A DNA stretch of 64,000 bases, from assembly GCA_020636325.1 (NCBI GenBank), contig JACJYC010000006.1:186001-250000 (forward strand), read 5' to 3'. Position numbers and translations under genes: made by a program. This stretch comes from Lewinellaceae bacterium. Lineage in GTDB: Bacteria; Bacteroidota; Bacteroidia; Chitinophagales; Saprospiraceae. Below, in pieces: positions 22,147-32,591 of the stretch. Positions within the stretch are counted from its first letter, which is position 1, and each line of letters opens with the position of its first letter. The notes beneath the pieces are model-generated. The model saw nothing but the letters and a program-made list of their open reading frames with translations. It did not search any database and was not told the origin of the DNA.

Positions 22147-25100
22147 ATGAGAAACAGGATATCACCCGCGTTGGCCCTGATCTTTTGCTGCAGTTTCGTT
22201 TTCGGCCAGAAAAACGCCATGTTTGAGCAGCAACCTTCTTCCAGGACCGGCGTAACGTTTGAAAACACCCTCCGGGAGACGCCTGCCTCCAATGTGCTCA
22301 CCTACGAATATTTCTACAACGGTGGCGGGGTCGCCGTCGGCGACGTCAATAACGACGGCCTCGAGGATCTTTATTTTACGGCCAATATGGGCCCCAACAA
22401 GCTCTACATCAACCAGGGCGGGTTTTCCTTCCGGGATGTGACGGACCAGGCCGGCGTGGGCGGGTACGACGGCTGGAAAACCGGAGTGTCCATGGCCGAT
22501 GTCAACGGCGACGGGCTGCTGGACATCTACGTCTGTTACTCCGGGAAGAGCAGCCCCGATACCCGAAGGAATCAGTTGTTCATCAATAACGGCCCCACCG
22601 ACCTGCCGGGAGGCGGCAAAGGGGTCACCTTTACGGAACGGGCCCGCGAATACGGCCTCGACGACCCGTCCTATTCCACCCAGGCGGCCTTTTTCGATAT
22701 GGACCGCGACGGGGATCTGGATATGTACCTCGTCAACCACAACGTCACCGTCATCAGATCCTTTGAGTTCGGCGATGTGAAAAACACCCGCGATCCCTAT
22801 GCCGGCGACAAGCTGTTCCGCAATGACAACGGCCGCTTCACCGATATCAGCCAAGCGGCGGGCATCAAGGGCAACCCACTGGGGTTCGGCCTCGGCATCA
22901 GCGTCTCGGATATCAACAACGACGGTTGGCCCGACCTTTACGTTACCAATGATTATGTCGAGCCCGACTACCTGTACATCAACAACCAGGACGGTACCTT
23001 TTCCGACCGACTGACCGATTACATGCAGCATATCTCCCATTTTTCCATGGGATGCGACGTCAGCGACTTCAACAACGACGGTCTGCCCGATATCTTCACC
23101 CTGGACATGCTGCCGGAGGACAATAAGCGGCAAAAACTCCTGTACGGCCCCGATAATTACGAACACTACGCCCTGATGGTGCTCAACGGCTTTTACTTCC
23201 AGAACATGCGCAACATGCTCCACCTCAACAACGGCGACGGCACCTACAGCGAGATCGGCCAGTTTGCCGGCATCTCGAATACGGACTGGAGCTGGGCGCC
23301 GCTCTTTGCCGATTACGACAACGACGGCTGGAAGGACGTTTTCATCACCAACGGATACTATCGCGATTATACCAACCGCGATTTTATGAAATACAAAGGG
23401 ATTACTATTTCGAAAGGCCAAAACCATGAACCCGCGGATACCTTCCACCTGGTCACCTCCATGAGCTCCACGCCGGTCCACAACTACGCATTCCACAACA
23501 ACGGCGACCTGACCTTTACCGATGTGAGCGAGGACTGGGGATTCCGGGAACGCAACTTTTCCAACGGCTCCGTATATGCCGATCTCGATAACGACGGCGA
23601 CCTGGATCTGGTGGTCAATAACCAGAACGAACCCGCATCCCTGTATAAAAACCTCAGCAAGGAACACCAGCCCGAGCGGCATTTTATCCAGCTCTCCTCA
23701 CCGGGGCCGGCAAGAATACCCGCGCCCTCGGCGCCAGGGTGAAGATCTATGCAGGCGGCCAGGTACAGTTCTTTGAAATTTCGCCGACCCGCGGCTTCCA
23801 GTCCTCGGTGAGCTACCGGATCCACGCCGGCCTGGGCGGTACAGCTGCGGTTGATTCCATCCGGATCGATTGGCCTTCCGGCAAGGAACTGGTGCTGGAT
23901 AAAGTGCCTGCCGATCAATTGCTGAAGGTCAATGAAGATGAAAGCAAGGGCGTGCAGAACCCGCAGCCGGCAGCCGGCCCGAAAATATTCACCAAAATAG
24001 CGTCTGCCATTGATTATCAGCATATCGAACAAGGGTTCAACGATTTCAAACGGCAACCCCTGCTGATGACCATGCTGACGACCTGCGGACCGGTGCTCGC
24101 GCTCGGAGATGTCAACGGCGACGGCCTGCAGGATGTCTATGTCGGCGGGGCGCAGGAAACGCCCGGCAAGTTGTATACCCAGGATGACCGCGGCGGTTTT
24201 CAATCTTCTGCCGTGCTGCCGTTCGACCCCGGTATACGGATGCGGACGCCCTGTTCTTTGACGCCGACGGCGACGGCGACCAGGACCTTTACGTGGTCAG
24301 CGGCGGGTACAATGAATACACGGAAAAGGATAATGCACTCCAGGACCGGTTGTACCTCAATAACGGCTCCGGTAAATTCGGCTCGCCCAGAAGGCTTTGC
24401 CGGATATGCGCGTGAGCAAATCCTGCGTCACAGCCGCGGATTTTGACGGCGACGGCGACCTGGACCTGTTTGTCGGCGGCAGGGTGATCCCCGGCAAATA
24501 CCCCTGGCGCCCGAAAGTTTTCTGCTGGAGAACAAGGGCGGCCGGTTTGAAAGTGTGGCCGCGAAAGTGGCGCCCGACCTGGCCGGGATCGGCATGGTAA
24601 CCGACGCCGAATGGGTTGACCTCAACAAGGACGGCCGCATGGACCTTGTGCTGGCCGGCGAATTCATGCCGATCGAGGTTTTCCTGAACGAAGGAGGGCG
24701 CAAGCTTGTCAGGGCTACCGACCGCTTTTTCGATCGCCCGTTGGCGGGCTTGTGGAACCGGCTGGCGGTCTACGATTTTGACGGCGACGGCGACGAGGAT
24801 ATCCTGGCCGGCAATTTCGGATTGAACACCCAGCTCAAAGCCAACGCAAAAGAGCCGACGACCCTGGTCTACAAGGACTTTGACAAGAACGGCTCCGTGG
24901 ATCCCATCCTGAACTGCTATATCCAGGGGAAATCATACCCATTCGCCAGCCGGGAAGAATTGCTGGACCAGATCTACAGTTTGCGCAGCAAATTTACCTC
25001 CTACGAGTCCTATTCGGATGCCCAGCTTCAAAACATCTTCTCGAAAGGCGACCTCAAAAATGCCGGTGAACTTGAGATCACGGTGTTGGAAAGCCTGTAC

Positions 25101-25493
25101 TTTGAAAACCTCGGCAACCGCTTCGAGCCGCATAGTTTGCCGGTTCAGGCCCAGTTCTCGCCCGGTTACGCCATTGCCCTGACGGATTACAATCAGGACG
25201 GTAATATGGATTTCATCCTGGCCGGAAACCAGAGTTCGATCCGGATCCGGATGGGCGTGATCGACGCCAATTTCGGCCAGCTCTTCCAGGGTGACGGCAA
25301 GGGCCATTTCCAATACGTGCCCCAGACCAGATCCGGCCTCCGCCTGACAGGCGATACCAAATCCCTCCAGGTGATCCGGGTGCAGGGCATGCCTTACCTG
25401 CTGGCCGGCGTGAACAACGTGGGTGTGGAAATGTACCGGCTGAATGCGGATGAACAGCCGGGGAACGGCCGGGGGGAGGTGCCTAAGAAGTGA
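22147..25493 (+). CDS. FG-GAP/VCBS and ASPIC/UnbV repeat protein, exported (frame interruptions)
   Basis: This is a paralogue of the minus-strand protein at 7.9-11.4 kb with the same plan: N-terminal propeller, ASPIC/UnbV section, second propeller. The signal peptide is MRNRISPALALIFCCSFVFG. DxNxDG repeats are dense (GDVNNDGLEDLYF, ADVNGDGLLDIYV, DMDRDGDLDMYLV, SDINNDGWPDLYV, ADLDNDGDLDLVV). The ASPIC-like part reads GGTAAVDSIRIDWPSGKELVLDK. Frames change near 23700, 24230, 24385 and 24515. Repaired length is about 1116 residues. The two paralogues share WSTGVTMADVN/WKTGVSMADVN and the NGGGVA start of the first blade. A surface binding role is inferred. Confidence 0.85.
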
Positions 25494-25826
25494 TGGTTTA
25501 TGGTTGTTTGTGATTGTTTGTGATGGTTTGTGGTGGTGGTTTTTATAGTTGTTTATAGTTGTTTATAGTTGTTTATAGTTGTTTATGATGGTTTGTGGTG
25601 GTTTATGGTTGTTTATAGTTGTTTGTGATGGTTTATGGTTGTTTATAGTTGTTTATGATGGTTTGATGGTTGTTTATGATGGTTTGTGATGGTTTGTGAT
25701 GGTTTATTGTTGTTACGGATTTCAAACAACAAAAAAAACAAAAACAAAAACAACAAACAATAACAAACAAAAATAAACCAAAATGAACTAAAACAAACAA
25801 CAATAAACTAAAATAAAAATAAGTAA
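25494..25826. repeat. GTTTATAGTT low-complexity array with A/C-rich counterpart
   Basis: From 25494 to 25713 the plus strand is almost only T and G, built from gtttatagtt, gtttgtgatg and gtttatggtt words. From about 25725 to 25826 it switches to A/C-rich words (aacaaaaacaa, aacaaacaa). The halves are roughly complementary and could fold back on each other. No gene is present. Confidence 0.75.
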
Positions 25827-25827
25827 A

Positions 25828-27207
25828 ATGAAAACCAGGCAATTCCGGTTCGTACCGGGAGCAAAGGTCAAAAAACGCGCCGTATTTGGGATGGTGTTCC
25901 TGTTCGCGGGCATAATGTCTGCATTGGCGCAGCAGGACGGCGATCAGCGCAAGCGGGAGTCGAAAATGCTGGCGGACAATGTATTCCATTTGTCGGAGGT
26001 GATGCTGCACGATGTGGCCAATCCGCCGGCGGCGAGCCGGTTTTATGCTTATTGCACCTTGGGCGCTTATGAGGTGGCCCGTTGCAGCGGCAGCAAATTG
26101 CCGGATCTGGACGGCCGGTTCAACGTCAATCCGGGGATCAAGGCGCCGCCGGTACCCAAAAAGTTCAACCTGGCTTTCAGCGCCAATTACGCCCTGCTGG
26201 AAGTGGGCCGGCAGATCATGCCGTCCGGGTATATGCTGGAAGAAAAGCAGAAAGAACTGGTGGACGCCTTCAAGGCATCCGGCGTTTTATCCGAACGGAA
26301 CCTGAACAAGAACATCCGGTACGCGCAGGAGTTGGCCCGGCAGGTGCTGGCTTACGCCAAAACCGACGGCTACGGGAAGCTCAGCACTTACAAGCGATAT
26401 ACGCCGCCGCAAAGACGAGGGGCATTGGTACCCGACGCCGCCGGAATTCTTCCCGCCGGTCGAACCCAAATGGGAAACGATCAGGCCCTTTTTCCTGGAA
26501 TCCGCCGATCAGTTTCAGCCTGTCCGGCCCACCCCTTCAGCAAGGATACCACCAGCAGTTTCTACGGGGCCATGATGGAGGTCTACAACGTGGTCAACAA
26601 CCTGACGGCAGAGCAAAAGGAGATCGCCAGCTTCTGGGACTGCAACCCGTTCGCCGTCACTTATTCGGGGCATATGGCCATCGGCCTGAAGAAGATCTCG
26701 CCGGGCGGGCACTGGATGGGCATCACCGGGATCGTTTGCCAGGATGCGGGCATCCCGCTGGATTCGGCCATTTTCGCGCATGCCCTGGTAGCGGTCACGC
26801 TCCACGACGCTTTCATCAGCTGCTGGCAGGAGAAATATCACAGCGACCGGATCCGGCCGGAAACCGCCATCAATAAAATGGTGGATCCGAAATGGCGGCC
26901 GATCCTGCAAACGCCGCCTTTCCCGGAATATACCAGCGGGCACAGCGTGGCCTCCGCTTCAGCGGCCTCCGCCCTGACCCGGCTGTTCGGCGATCATTTC
27001 CGGTATACGGATACTTCCGAACTTTATTTCGGTTTGCCGGAAAGGAAATACAACAGCTTTTTCGAAGCCTCCGGGGAAGCGGCCATTTCAAGGCTGTACG
27101 GAGGCATCCATTACCGCGATGCCTGCGAGGAAGGCGTCAGGCAGGGTAGGGATGTGGGCGCATGGGTGCTGAAAAAGGTATTTGGGCCGGACGCCAAAGG
27201 CGATTGA
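25828..27207 (+). CDS. Vanadium-dependent haloperoxidase / PAP2-family protein (compensating frame changes)
   Basis: An exported protein of the PAP2/vanadium haloperoxidase superfamily. The signal anchor is AVFGMVFLFAGIMSALAQ. The three anion-binding motifs are intact: K-x6-RP in KYHSDRIRPETAI, the central SGH in PEYTSGHSVASASAA, and the third motif SRLYGGIHYRDACEEG with its Arg and His. Between about 26405 and 26520 the frame is wrong. The other frame there reads EGHWYPTPPEFFPPVEPKW, a segment expected in this family, so two offsetting single-base errors are likely. Length is about 459 residues. It may be a haloperoxidase or an acid phosphatase; the motifs do not separate these. Confidence 0.87.
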   Translation: MKTRQFRFVPGAKVKKRAVFGMVFLFAGIMSALAQQDGDQRKRESKMLADNVFHLSEVMLHDVANPPAASRFYAYCTLGAYEVARCSGSKLPDLDGRFNVNPGIKAPPVPKKFNLAFSANYALLEVGRQIMPSGYMLEEKQKELVDAFKASGVLSERNLNKNIRYAQELARQVLAYAKTDGYGKLSTYKRYTPPQRRGALVPDAAGILPAGRTQMGNDQALFPGIRRSVSACPAHPFSKDTTSSFYGAMMEVYNVVNNLTAEQKEIASFWDCNPFAVTYSGHMAIGLKKISPGGHWMGITGIVCQDAGIPLDSAIFAHALVAVTLHDAFISCWQEKYHSDRIRPETAINKMVDPKWRPILQTPPFPEYTSGHSVASASAASALTRLFGDHFRYTDTSELYFGLPERKYNSFFEASGEAAISRLYGGIHYRDACEEGVRQGRDVGAWVLKKVFGPDAKGD

Positions 27208-27226
27208 GCGTCCGGATCATCATGTA

Positions 27227-27691
27227 TTATTCTGTGGGCTCTTCGATCATCGGCAAGTCCAGCAGTCGTCTTTCTTCGCTGCTGATGCTCATGATGCCGA
27301 GGATGCCGCCGGCCGCTTCGGCTACGTGGCGGGCAAAGCTCACGAGGCTTTCGTAGTATAGACTGGCGTAGAAAAAGTCGAGCTTCGGCAGGATGCCGTT
27401 GAGCTTGGCCAGTTCGGCGCTGACAGCCTCTTCGCGGGCCTGGGTATCATTCGGCAGGGCAGCCAATAACTCCTTCAGTCGCGGGCCATACTGTTCGCCG
27501 ACCCGCTTGTAGTAGGGTACCAGTTTGTCATCGTAGCTGTAGCTCCTGATCTTGGTAATTTTTTCACCCCATTCGGTTTCTTTCAGGTTGATGTCGCCAT
27601 CGGCGCCTGCGATCAAAATGGTGATATAGGGGATGGCATCGAACATCAGTTGCTGTTCATCTGCCTGGAGCGAAGCGAGTTCTTTTGGCAT
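27227..27691 (-). CDS. TerB-like hypothetical protein
   Basis: A 154-residue soluble, helix-rich protein without signal peptide. Its N-terminal half (IPYITILIAGADGDINLKETEW) resembles the acidic helix of TerB-like domains; this is a weak, motif-level resemblance. It overlaps the 3' end of the YpdA-like gene by 46 bases, so the two are probably cotranscribed. I do not recognise a specific function. Confidence 0.6.
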   Translation of the reverse strand: MPKELASLQADEQQLMFDAIPYITILIAGADGDINLKETEWGEKITKIRSYSYDDKLVPYYKRVGEQYGPRLKELLAALPNDTQAREEAVSAELAKLNGILPKLDFFYASLYYESLVSFARHVAEAAGGILGIMSISSEERRLLDLPMIEEPTE

Positions 27692-28731
27692 GTTCTATTG
27701 TCTTTTTTCGGCGCAAAATTAAGAATCGTACGCATATTAAACGAAGTAAAGTTATTTTTTATCCCCAGCCGTTCCGCCAGTTGCGTCAGAATGATCTCGC
27801 TGTGTTCGCGGGTATTCTCAATGAACAAGGTTGAAGTTTTCAATCCTGCGCAGACAACGCCGGCTATGAATACGTTCGGGAGATGGGTTTCCAGGGTTTC
27901 CGGGTCGTGGAGGGGTACCTGATGCCCGTCGCCGGAGATTTCAAGGCCGAGGCTGTTCAGCAGGGCGTAATCGGGTTTATAGCCCGTCATGGCCAGCACG
28001 AAGTCGTTGGGCAGGGTGACGGTCCCTTCCGGCCCTTCCAGGACCGCTTCATCGGGCCGGATCTCCCGGACAACGGTATTGAAATAAGCTTTGATGCTGC
28101 CTTCCTTGATCCTGTTCTCGATATTGGGCCTGATCCAGTATTTCACCCTCGGATATATCTCATTCTCGCGGATGGCCATGGTGACTTTGGCGCCCTTTTG
28201 CCAGGTTTCCAGGGCAACGTCGCAGGCTGAATTGGCGGCGCCTATCACCAGGAGGTTCTGGCCGATATAGGGGTGGGCGTCGTCGTAGTAGTGTTTGACT
28301 TTGGGCAGCTCTTCGCCGGGGATTTCCAATTTCCGGGGCGTGTCATAGAATCCTGTGGCGACAATGACGGAGCGGGCAAAGTAAGCGGCTTTTCGGGTAT
28401 TGATCCGGTACAGACCGCTTCCGGCCGGCGTCATGGACTGCACTTCCTCATACAGGTTTACCGGGATATGAAAGGATTCCTGGAGGCGGCGGTAGTATTC
28501 CAGCGCTTCGGTCCTGGTCGGTTTATCGCCGTGGGAGATAAAAGGCGTTCCGGCGATTTCCAGCAGCCTTGAGGTGGAAAAGAAGGTCATATTGGTGGGG
28601 AAGCGATAGATGGAATTGACCAGTAATCCTTTTTCGAGGACCAGTACCCGCATATCCCGCCGGAGGGCCGAAATGGCGCAATTCAGGCCGGTCGGTCCAC
28701 CACCAATGATGATGAGATCAAAAACGTCCAT
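27646..28731 (-). CDS. ypdA: YpdA-family FAD/NAD(P) thiol-disulfide reductase
   Basis: A flavoprotein reductase like YpdA, which in bacillithiol-containing bacteria reduces bacillithiol disulfide. The FAD-binding motif IIIGGGPTGLNCA is at the N-terminus, and a second dinucleotide site reads LLVIGAANSACDVAL near residue 170. PNVFIAGVVCAG near the C-terminus binds the flavin. The start at 28731 (MDVFDLIIIGGG) is chosen over an upstream ATG at 28836 that would add 35 unrelated residues. The last 15 codons overlap the next gene, so the C-terminus may be slightly altered by an indel. Length is about 361 residues. Confidence 0.87.
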   Translation of the reverse strand: MDVFDLIIIGGGPTGLNCAISALRRDMRVLVLEKGLLVNSIYRFPTNMTFFSTSRLLEIAGTPFISHGDKPTRTEALEYYRRLQESFHIPVNLYEEVQSMTPAGSGLYRINTRKAAYFARSVIVATGFYDTPRKLEIPGEELPKVKHYYDDAHPYIGQNLLVIGAANSACDVALETWQKGAKVTMAIRENEIYPRVKYWIRPNIENRIKEGSIKAYFNTVVREIRPDEAVLEGPEGTVTLPNDFVLAMTGYKPDYALLNSLGLEISGDGHQVPLHDPETLETHLPNVFIAGVVCAGLKTSTLFIENTREHSEIILTQLAERLGIKNNFTSFNMRTILNFAPKKDNRTCQKNSLRSRQMNSN

Positions 28732-28765
28732 TTTCCTTTTCAGCAATTTTTGGCAAAGATAGGCC

Positions 28766-30681
28766 TTACGGACCGGCCAGGCGGAGAATCCGGTTGAAAA
28801 GTTCCTCCGGCTTGAACGGTTTGGAGAGATAATCATCCATACCGGCTTGCAGGCAGTTTTCCTCTTCCTGCTTGGAGGCGTTGGCGGTCAGCGCAATAAT
28901 GGGGGCTTTGCTGGATTGCCGGATCATCCTTGTGGCTTCCAGCCCGTCGATGCCGGGCAGTTGGAGGTCCATCAGGACGACATCATAATGGTCCTTTCCG
29001 AAGGAATCGAGCGCGATTTCGCCGGTGGCGGCCACCTTGACCATAATATTCTCGGACCAGGAGGTCAGCAGTTTCCTGGTGGCGATTTGCGAAATGACGT
29101 GATCTTCAACCAGCAGGATCTTTTTAGGCGCTTTGGGCGCCGATATGACGCCGCGTTCCTGCACGATAAGCTTCACCGGGATCCGGATCTGGATCTTTTT
29201 CCTGGATTCGCCGGCGGACTGGTATTCGAACGAACCATTGATCAGCTTGACCAATTTGAGGGTAATGGCCGCTTTGATGCTGTTCTCGGATGCTTCCAGG
29301 TCTTTCAGGGTCGTATTGGACGGCAGGTCGCCGGCCAGTTCTTCCAGTTTGACGGCCGGCCCGGCATACTCGATCCTGGCTTGCAGGAAACCTTTATCAT
29401 TCAGGTCCGGCGCCAGGTTCACCGCCAGGGTGACCGATCCCTGGCTGCCCAGATTGGAAATCAGGTCGATGATATTGAACAGTGCCAGGGCAAATTTGCC
29501 GGCATCTGCCTGCACTTTCCTGACGGTTGACAGTTCATTGGAAAACGTAAAATGGAAGGCGCCTTTCCTGACCCCTGCCTTGGCGGCATTTTCGAGGATC
29601 GGGCTCAGGGATTTCAATTCGAGGATATCCTCCCTGACTTCCAGGTTTTCGGAAAAGAAGGCTGCATAATTGACCATGGAATTGGTGGAAACGGACAGAT
29701 CGTCCAGCGCCATCCGCAATTCGGCGGTCAATTCCCGCTGGTTGGGGTTCAATCCGGTTTGTTCGAGCAGGTAAAGCAGCTGGACGACCGAATTGAGCGG
29801 GGATCGAAACTGAAAATTCCACCGTTTGAAGAAAAACTCGGCCAGTTTGGGCAGCTCGGGGTTTTTCAGGACCGGCTTGGCATCCGTGTCGTTCCGGTTT
29901 TCGATCTGGTAGGAAATATCCTGGAGGCTGCCCAATAAGAGGATCTTGTTGGACTTGACGTCGTAGCTGATTTTGGCCTGAACCAGCAGGAATTTGACGA
30001 TCCGGTTATTGACAAAGATCCGGTGTTCGATCCGCTTCTGCTTGTCGGTCTTTTTAGCCTCGTCAAAGAAATCGTAAACCCTGTCCTTGTCTTCTACGTG
30101 TACAACGTTCATGTAATCGCCCAGGGTCGGTTGGAACTCATTCGGTTTGAAGCCGAAGATTTCGAACATTTCATTGGACCACACCATGGTATTGGAAACG
30201 ATATCCAGCTCCCATTTGGCCAGTTTTGCGATTTCGAAGGTTTTCTGATCGCGTTCCTGACTTTTGGCCAGTTCATCGTTGGCCTGCTGCAGGTTTTGCT
30301 GGTTTTGGACCGGTGCAGCGAGAACAGGATGGATTTTTCGAGCTGTTTGGTGTTGATCTCCGATTTGAACAGGTAATCCTGGGCGCCTTCCTTGACCGCC
30401 TGTACGCCAAGTTTTTCATTGCGGTTACCGGTCAGGATGATGACCGGCGTTTTGGGTTCCGGCGCGTCCTGGAGGTAGGATTGCAGGGTGGTGAAACCCA
30501 GGGTGTCCTCCAGCGACAAGTCAAGCAATACCAGGTCGAACGGATTTTCTGCCAGCAGGGCAATTCCTTCATGCAGGGAGGGTACATGTTCTATCCTGCA
30601 TTTCAAATGGCTGTCTTCCAGCATTTGCCGGATAAGCCGGACATCGGCGGGCTGATCTTCTATAATCAGGATTTGAATCAT
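28766..30681 (-). CDS. REC-PAS-degenerate histidine kinase-REC protein (one frame interruption)
   Basis: A two-component protein with receiver domains at both ends. The N-terminal REC (MIQILIIEDQPADVRL, LVLLDLSLED) is followed by a PAS domain (MFEIFGFKPNEFQPTLGDYM), a kinase-like middle and a C-terminal REC (KKILLVEDHVISQ, VVLMDLQLPGIDGLEA, ALTANAS, LSKPF). In the middle, the place of the phospho-accepting His reads NFQFRSPLNSV, so His is replaced by Phe. The N-box Asn is replaced by Leu (FNIIDLISNLG), and no DxGxG box is seen. It therefore looks like a pseudokinase. One frame break near 30305 splits REC1 from the rest. The start codon overlaps the stop of the upstream response regulator (ATGA). 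Length is about 638 residues. Confidence 0.85.
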
Positions 30682-31163
30682 GAAATGGACTGATAGAAAT
30701 GTGGATTGTTGTTCATGCTGGCCGGCAGAGAGGGCAGTTCAGCCGTCAGGAGCCAGAAGTCCACGATCTTTTGAATGATGGTAAAGAACTGGTCGAAATC
30801 AACCGGTTTGTTGATAAAACAATTGGCGTAAAGCGAATAACTGTTGATGATATCCTGACGGGCGTTGGAGGTGGTCAGCACCACGATGGGGATCTGACGG
30901 AGGTACGGGTCGGCCTTGATTTCCCGGATCACTTCCCGGCCGTCCATTTTGGGCAGGTTCAGGTCGAGCAGAATGAGATCGGGGAGGATTTTGTCGGTGA
31001 AGGGTTCTTCTTTGCGCAGGTACTTCAGCGCATCGACTCCGTCCATGACAACTTCCAGGCTGATATTTTGTTTGATCTCCTTAAATGCTTCCTGGGTGAG
31101 CCGGACATCGCCGGGATTATCCTCGATCAGCAGCAGCAGGAAGCTTTTTGCATTTTTGAGCAT
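30678..31163 (-). CDS. Rcp1-type single-domain response regulator
   Basis: A stand-alone receiver domain: LLLIEDNPGDVRLTQEAF carries the acidic pocket, LILLDLNLPKMDGREV the phospho-accepting Asp, IVVLTTS the conserved Thr/Ser and FINKPVD the Lys. It has no output domain. It resembles cyanobacterial Rcp1-type regulators that pair with PAS or phytochrome kinases. The start at 31163 is preferred to 31265, which would add 34 residues without family similarity. It overlaps the pseudokinase gene by 4 bases. Length is 161 residues. A TATTTTTG -7-like box lies about 30 bases upstream. Confidence 0.87.
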   Translation of the reverse strand: MLKNAKSFLLLLIEDNPGDVRLTQEAFKEIKQNISLEVVMDGVDALKYLRKEEPFTDKILPDLILLDLNLPKMDGREVIREIKADPYLRQIPIVVLTTSNARQDIINSYSLYANCFINKPVDFDQFFTIIQKIVDFWLLTAELPSLPASMNNNPHFYQSIS

Positions 31164-31193
31164 GGTATTCTTGACGTAGTTTTGTGCTGTTTG

Positions 31194-31201
31194 CAAAAAT
31201 A
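31194..31201 (-). promoter_or_regulatory. Candidate -7 box for the response-regulator operon
   Basis: On the minus strand TATTTTTG fits TAnnTTTG. The surrounding TTTGCAAAAATA word recurs at about 31258-31269 within the same divergent spacer, possibly as an operator pair. Confidence 0.35.
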
Positions 31202-31332
31202 GAAAGTTTTGCCGGATTCCCGCGGCTTTTTCTGACCGGGGCGGCGATCCGTTCAATTTTTGCAAAAATAACGGCGGTCCGCCTTTTCGGATTTAATGCC
31301 TTTTTTGTGGTCGTTATGCTTAATCTGTCAAC

Positions 31333-32308
31333 ATGAAGGATATCCGGTATTTTCAGTCCGCTTTCGAAATTTATCTCGCTGACGAGCAGCTGGATCGCCG
31401 CCGGCCGGTCAACCTCTACGAACCGGTCAGGTACATAATGGGGTTGGGTGGCAAGCGCATCCGTCCGGTGCTCACCCTGATGGGCGCTTATCTGTTCGGC
31501 GACCGGATCAGGGAAGCCCTTCCGGCCGCCCTTGCCATGGAAATTTTCCACAATTTCAGCCTGGTGCACGACGATATCATGGACGAGGCTCCGTTGCGCC
31601 GGGGCAGCCTACCGTTCATTCCCGGTTCGGCCTCAACGCCGGCATCCTTTCCGGCGACGTTATGCTCATCATGAGTTACGAATACCTGTTGAAATCGCCG
31701 GTTGACGAACTTGCCAGAAACCGGGCCGTTGCAGCCTTTACCCGGGCCGCCGCAGCGGTATGCGAAGGCCAGCAGATGGATATGGATTTTGAAACCCGCA
31801 GCGACGTCTCCCTTCAAGAGTACCTGACCATGATCGAAGGCAAAACCGCTGCCCTGCTGGGCGGTTGCCTGGAAGTGGGCGCCCTGGTGGGCGGCGGGGC
31901 GGATACGGAACCGCTTACCGGGTTCGGCAGAAAGGTCGGCATCGCCTTTCAGATCCAGGACGATTACCTCGATACCTTCGGCGACCCCGCCAAATTCGGC
32001 AAACAGACCGGCGGCGATATCCTGCAGAACAAGAAAACCGCCTTGTACCTCATCGCCCTCGAAAAAGCCGACCCCAGCCGCCGGGATCAGCTGCTTGGCT
32101 ATTATTCAAATGAGGATTGGGATCCGGAGGAAAAAATCCGGGGCGTAACCGACCTTTTCAACCAACTCGGCGTACCGCAGGAGGCCAGGAAGTTGCAGGC
32201 TGCCTATCAGGAAGAAGCCTTCAGGTTGTTGGATTCGGTAGCGGCCCGGCCGCGCGGAAGGAGCCCCTGATCCAGCTGGCCAATCAGCTGCTGGAGCGCG
32301 AACTTTAG
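31333..32308 (+). CDS. Polyprenyl (geranylgeranyl-type) diphosphate synthase (two frame interruptions)
   Basis: An isoprenoid chain-elongating synthase. The substrate-binding GGKRIRPVL and both Asp-rich motifs are present: LVHDDIMD (first) and FQIQDDYLDTFGD (second). Frames break near 31605, after APLRRGSL, and near 32250. Repair gives about 325 residues, the usual length, ending ANQLLEREL. It is the first gene of the plus strand after the divergent spacer. Product chain length cannot be read safely from the sequence. Confidence 0.92.
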
Positions 32309-32591
32309 GTCCGTCCCGATTCTCCTGTAAAGTGCATTCGCAAAAGTGTTGGCATAAAAAAGGAGCAACCGCCGAAGCGGCTACCCCTCACACTATGAAA
32401 CACTATAATGCTTAATATCTTTATTTTGGGAAAAATAAAATATTGCGATCCAACGGTTAAAAACCAAACTTGAAGATGAAGACCTGTTTTGTGTCGCGCC
32501 CCTGCAGGTGGATTTAGCGCTGAAAATCAATGTTTAGGGATGATAGCGCGAATCTAATATTTATTAGACTGAAAGTCAGGCCAAAGGTAAC
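32309..32591. other. Gene-free spacer with a GC-rich hairpin
   Basis: The spacer contains one hairpin at about 32366-32380 (ACCGCC-gaa-GCGGCT), a six-codon reading frame MKHYNA at 32395, and AT-rich sequence after that. I see no supported gene. Confidence 0.4.

Noticed and set aside
32395..32415. Six-codon leader peptide MKHYNA before the GNAT/prenyl synthase spacer
   Set aside because: It is too short to support, and there is no downstream gene on the same strand for attenuation.
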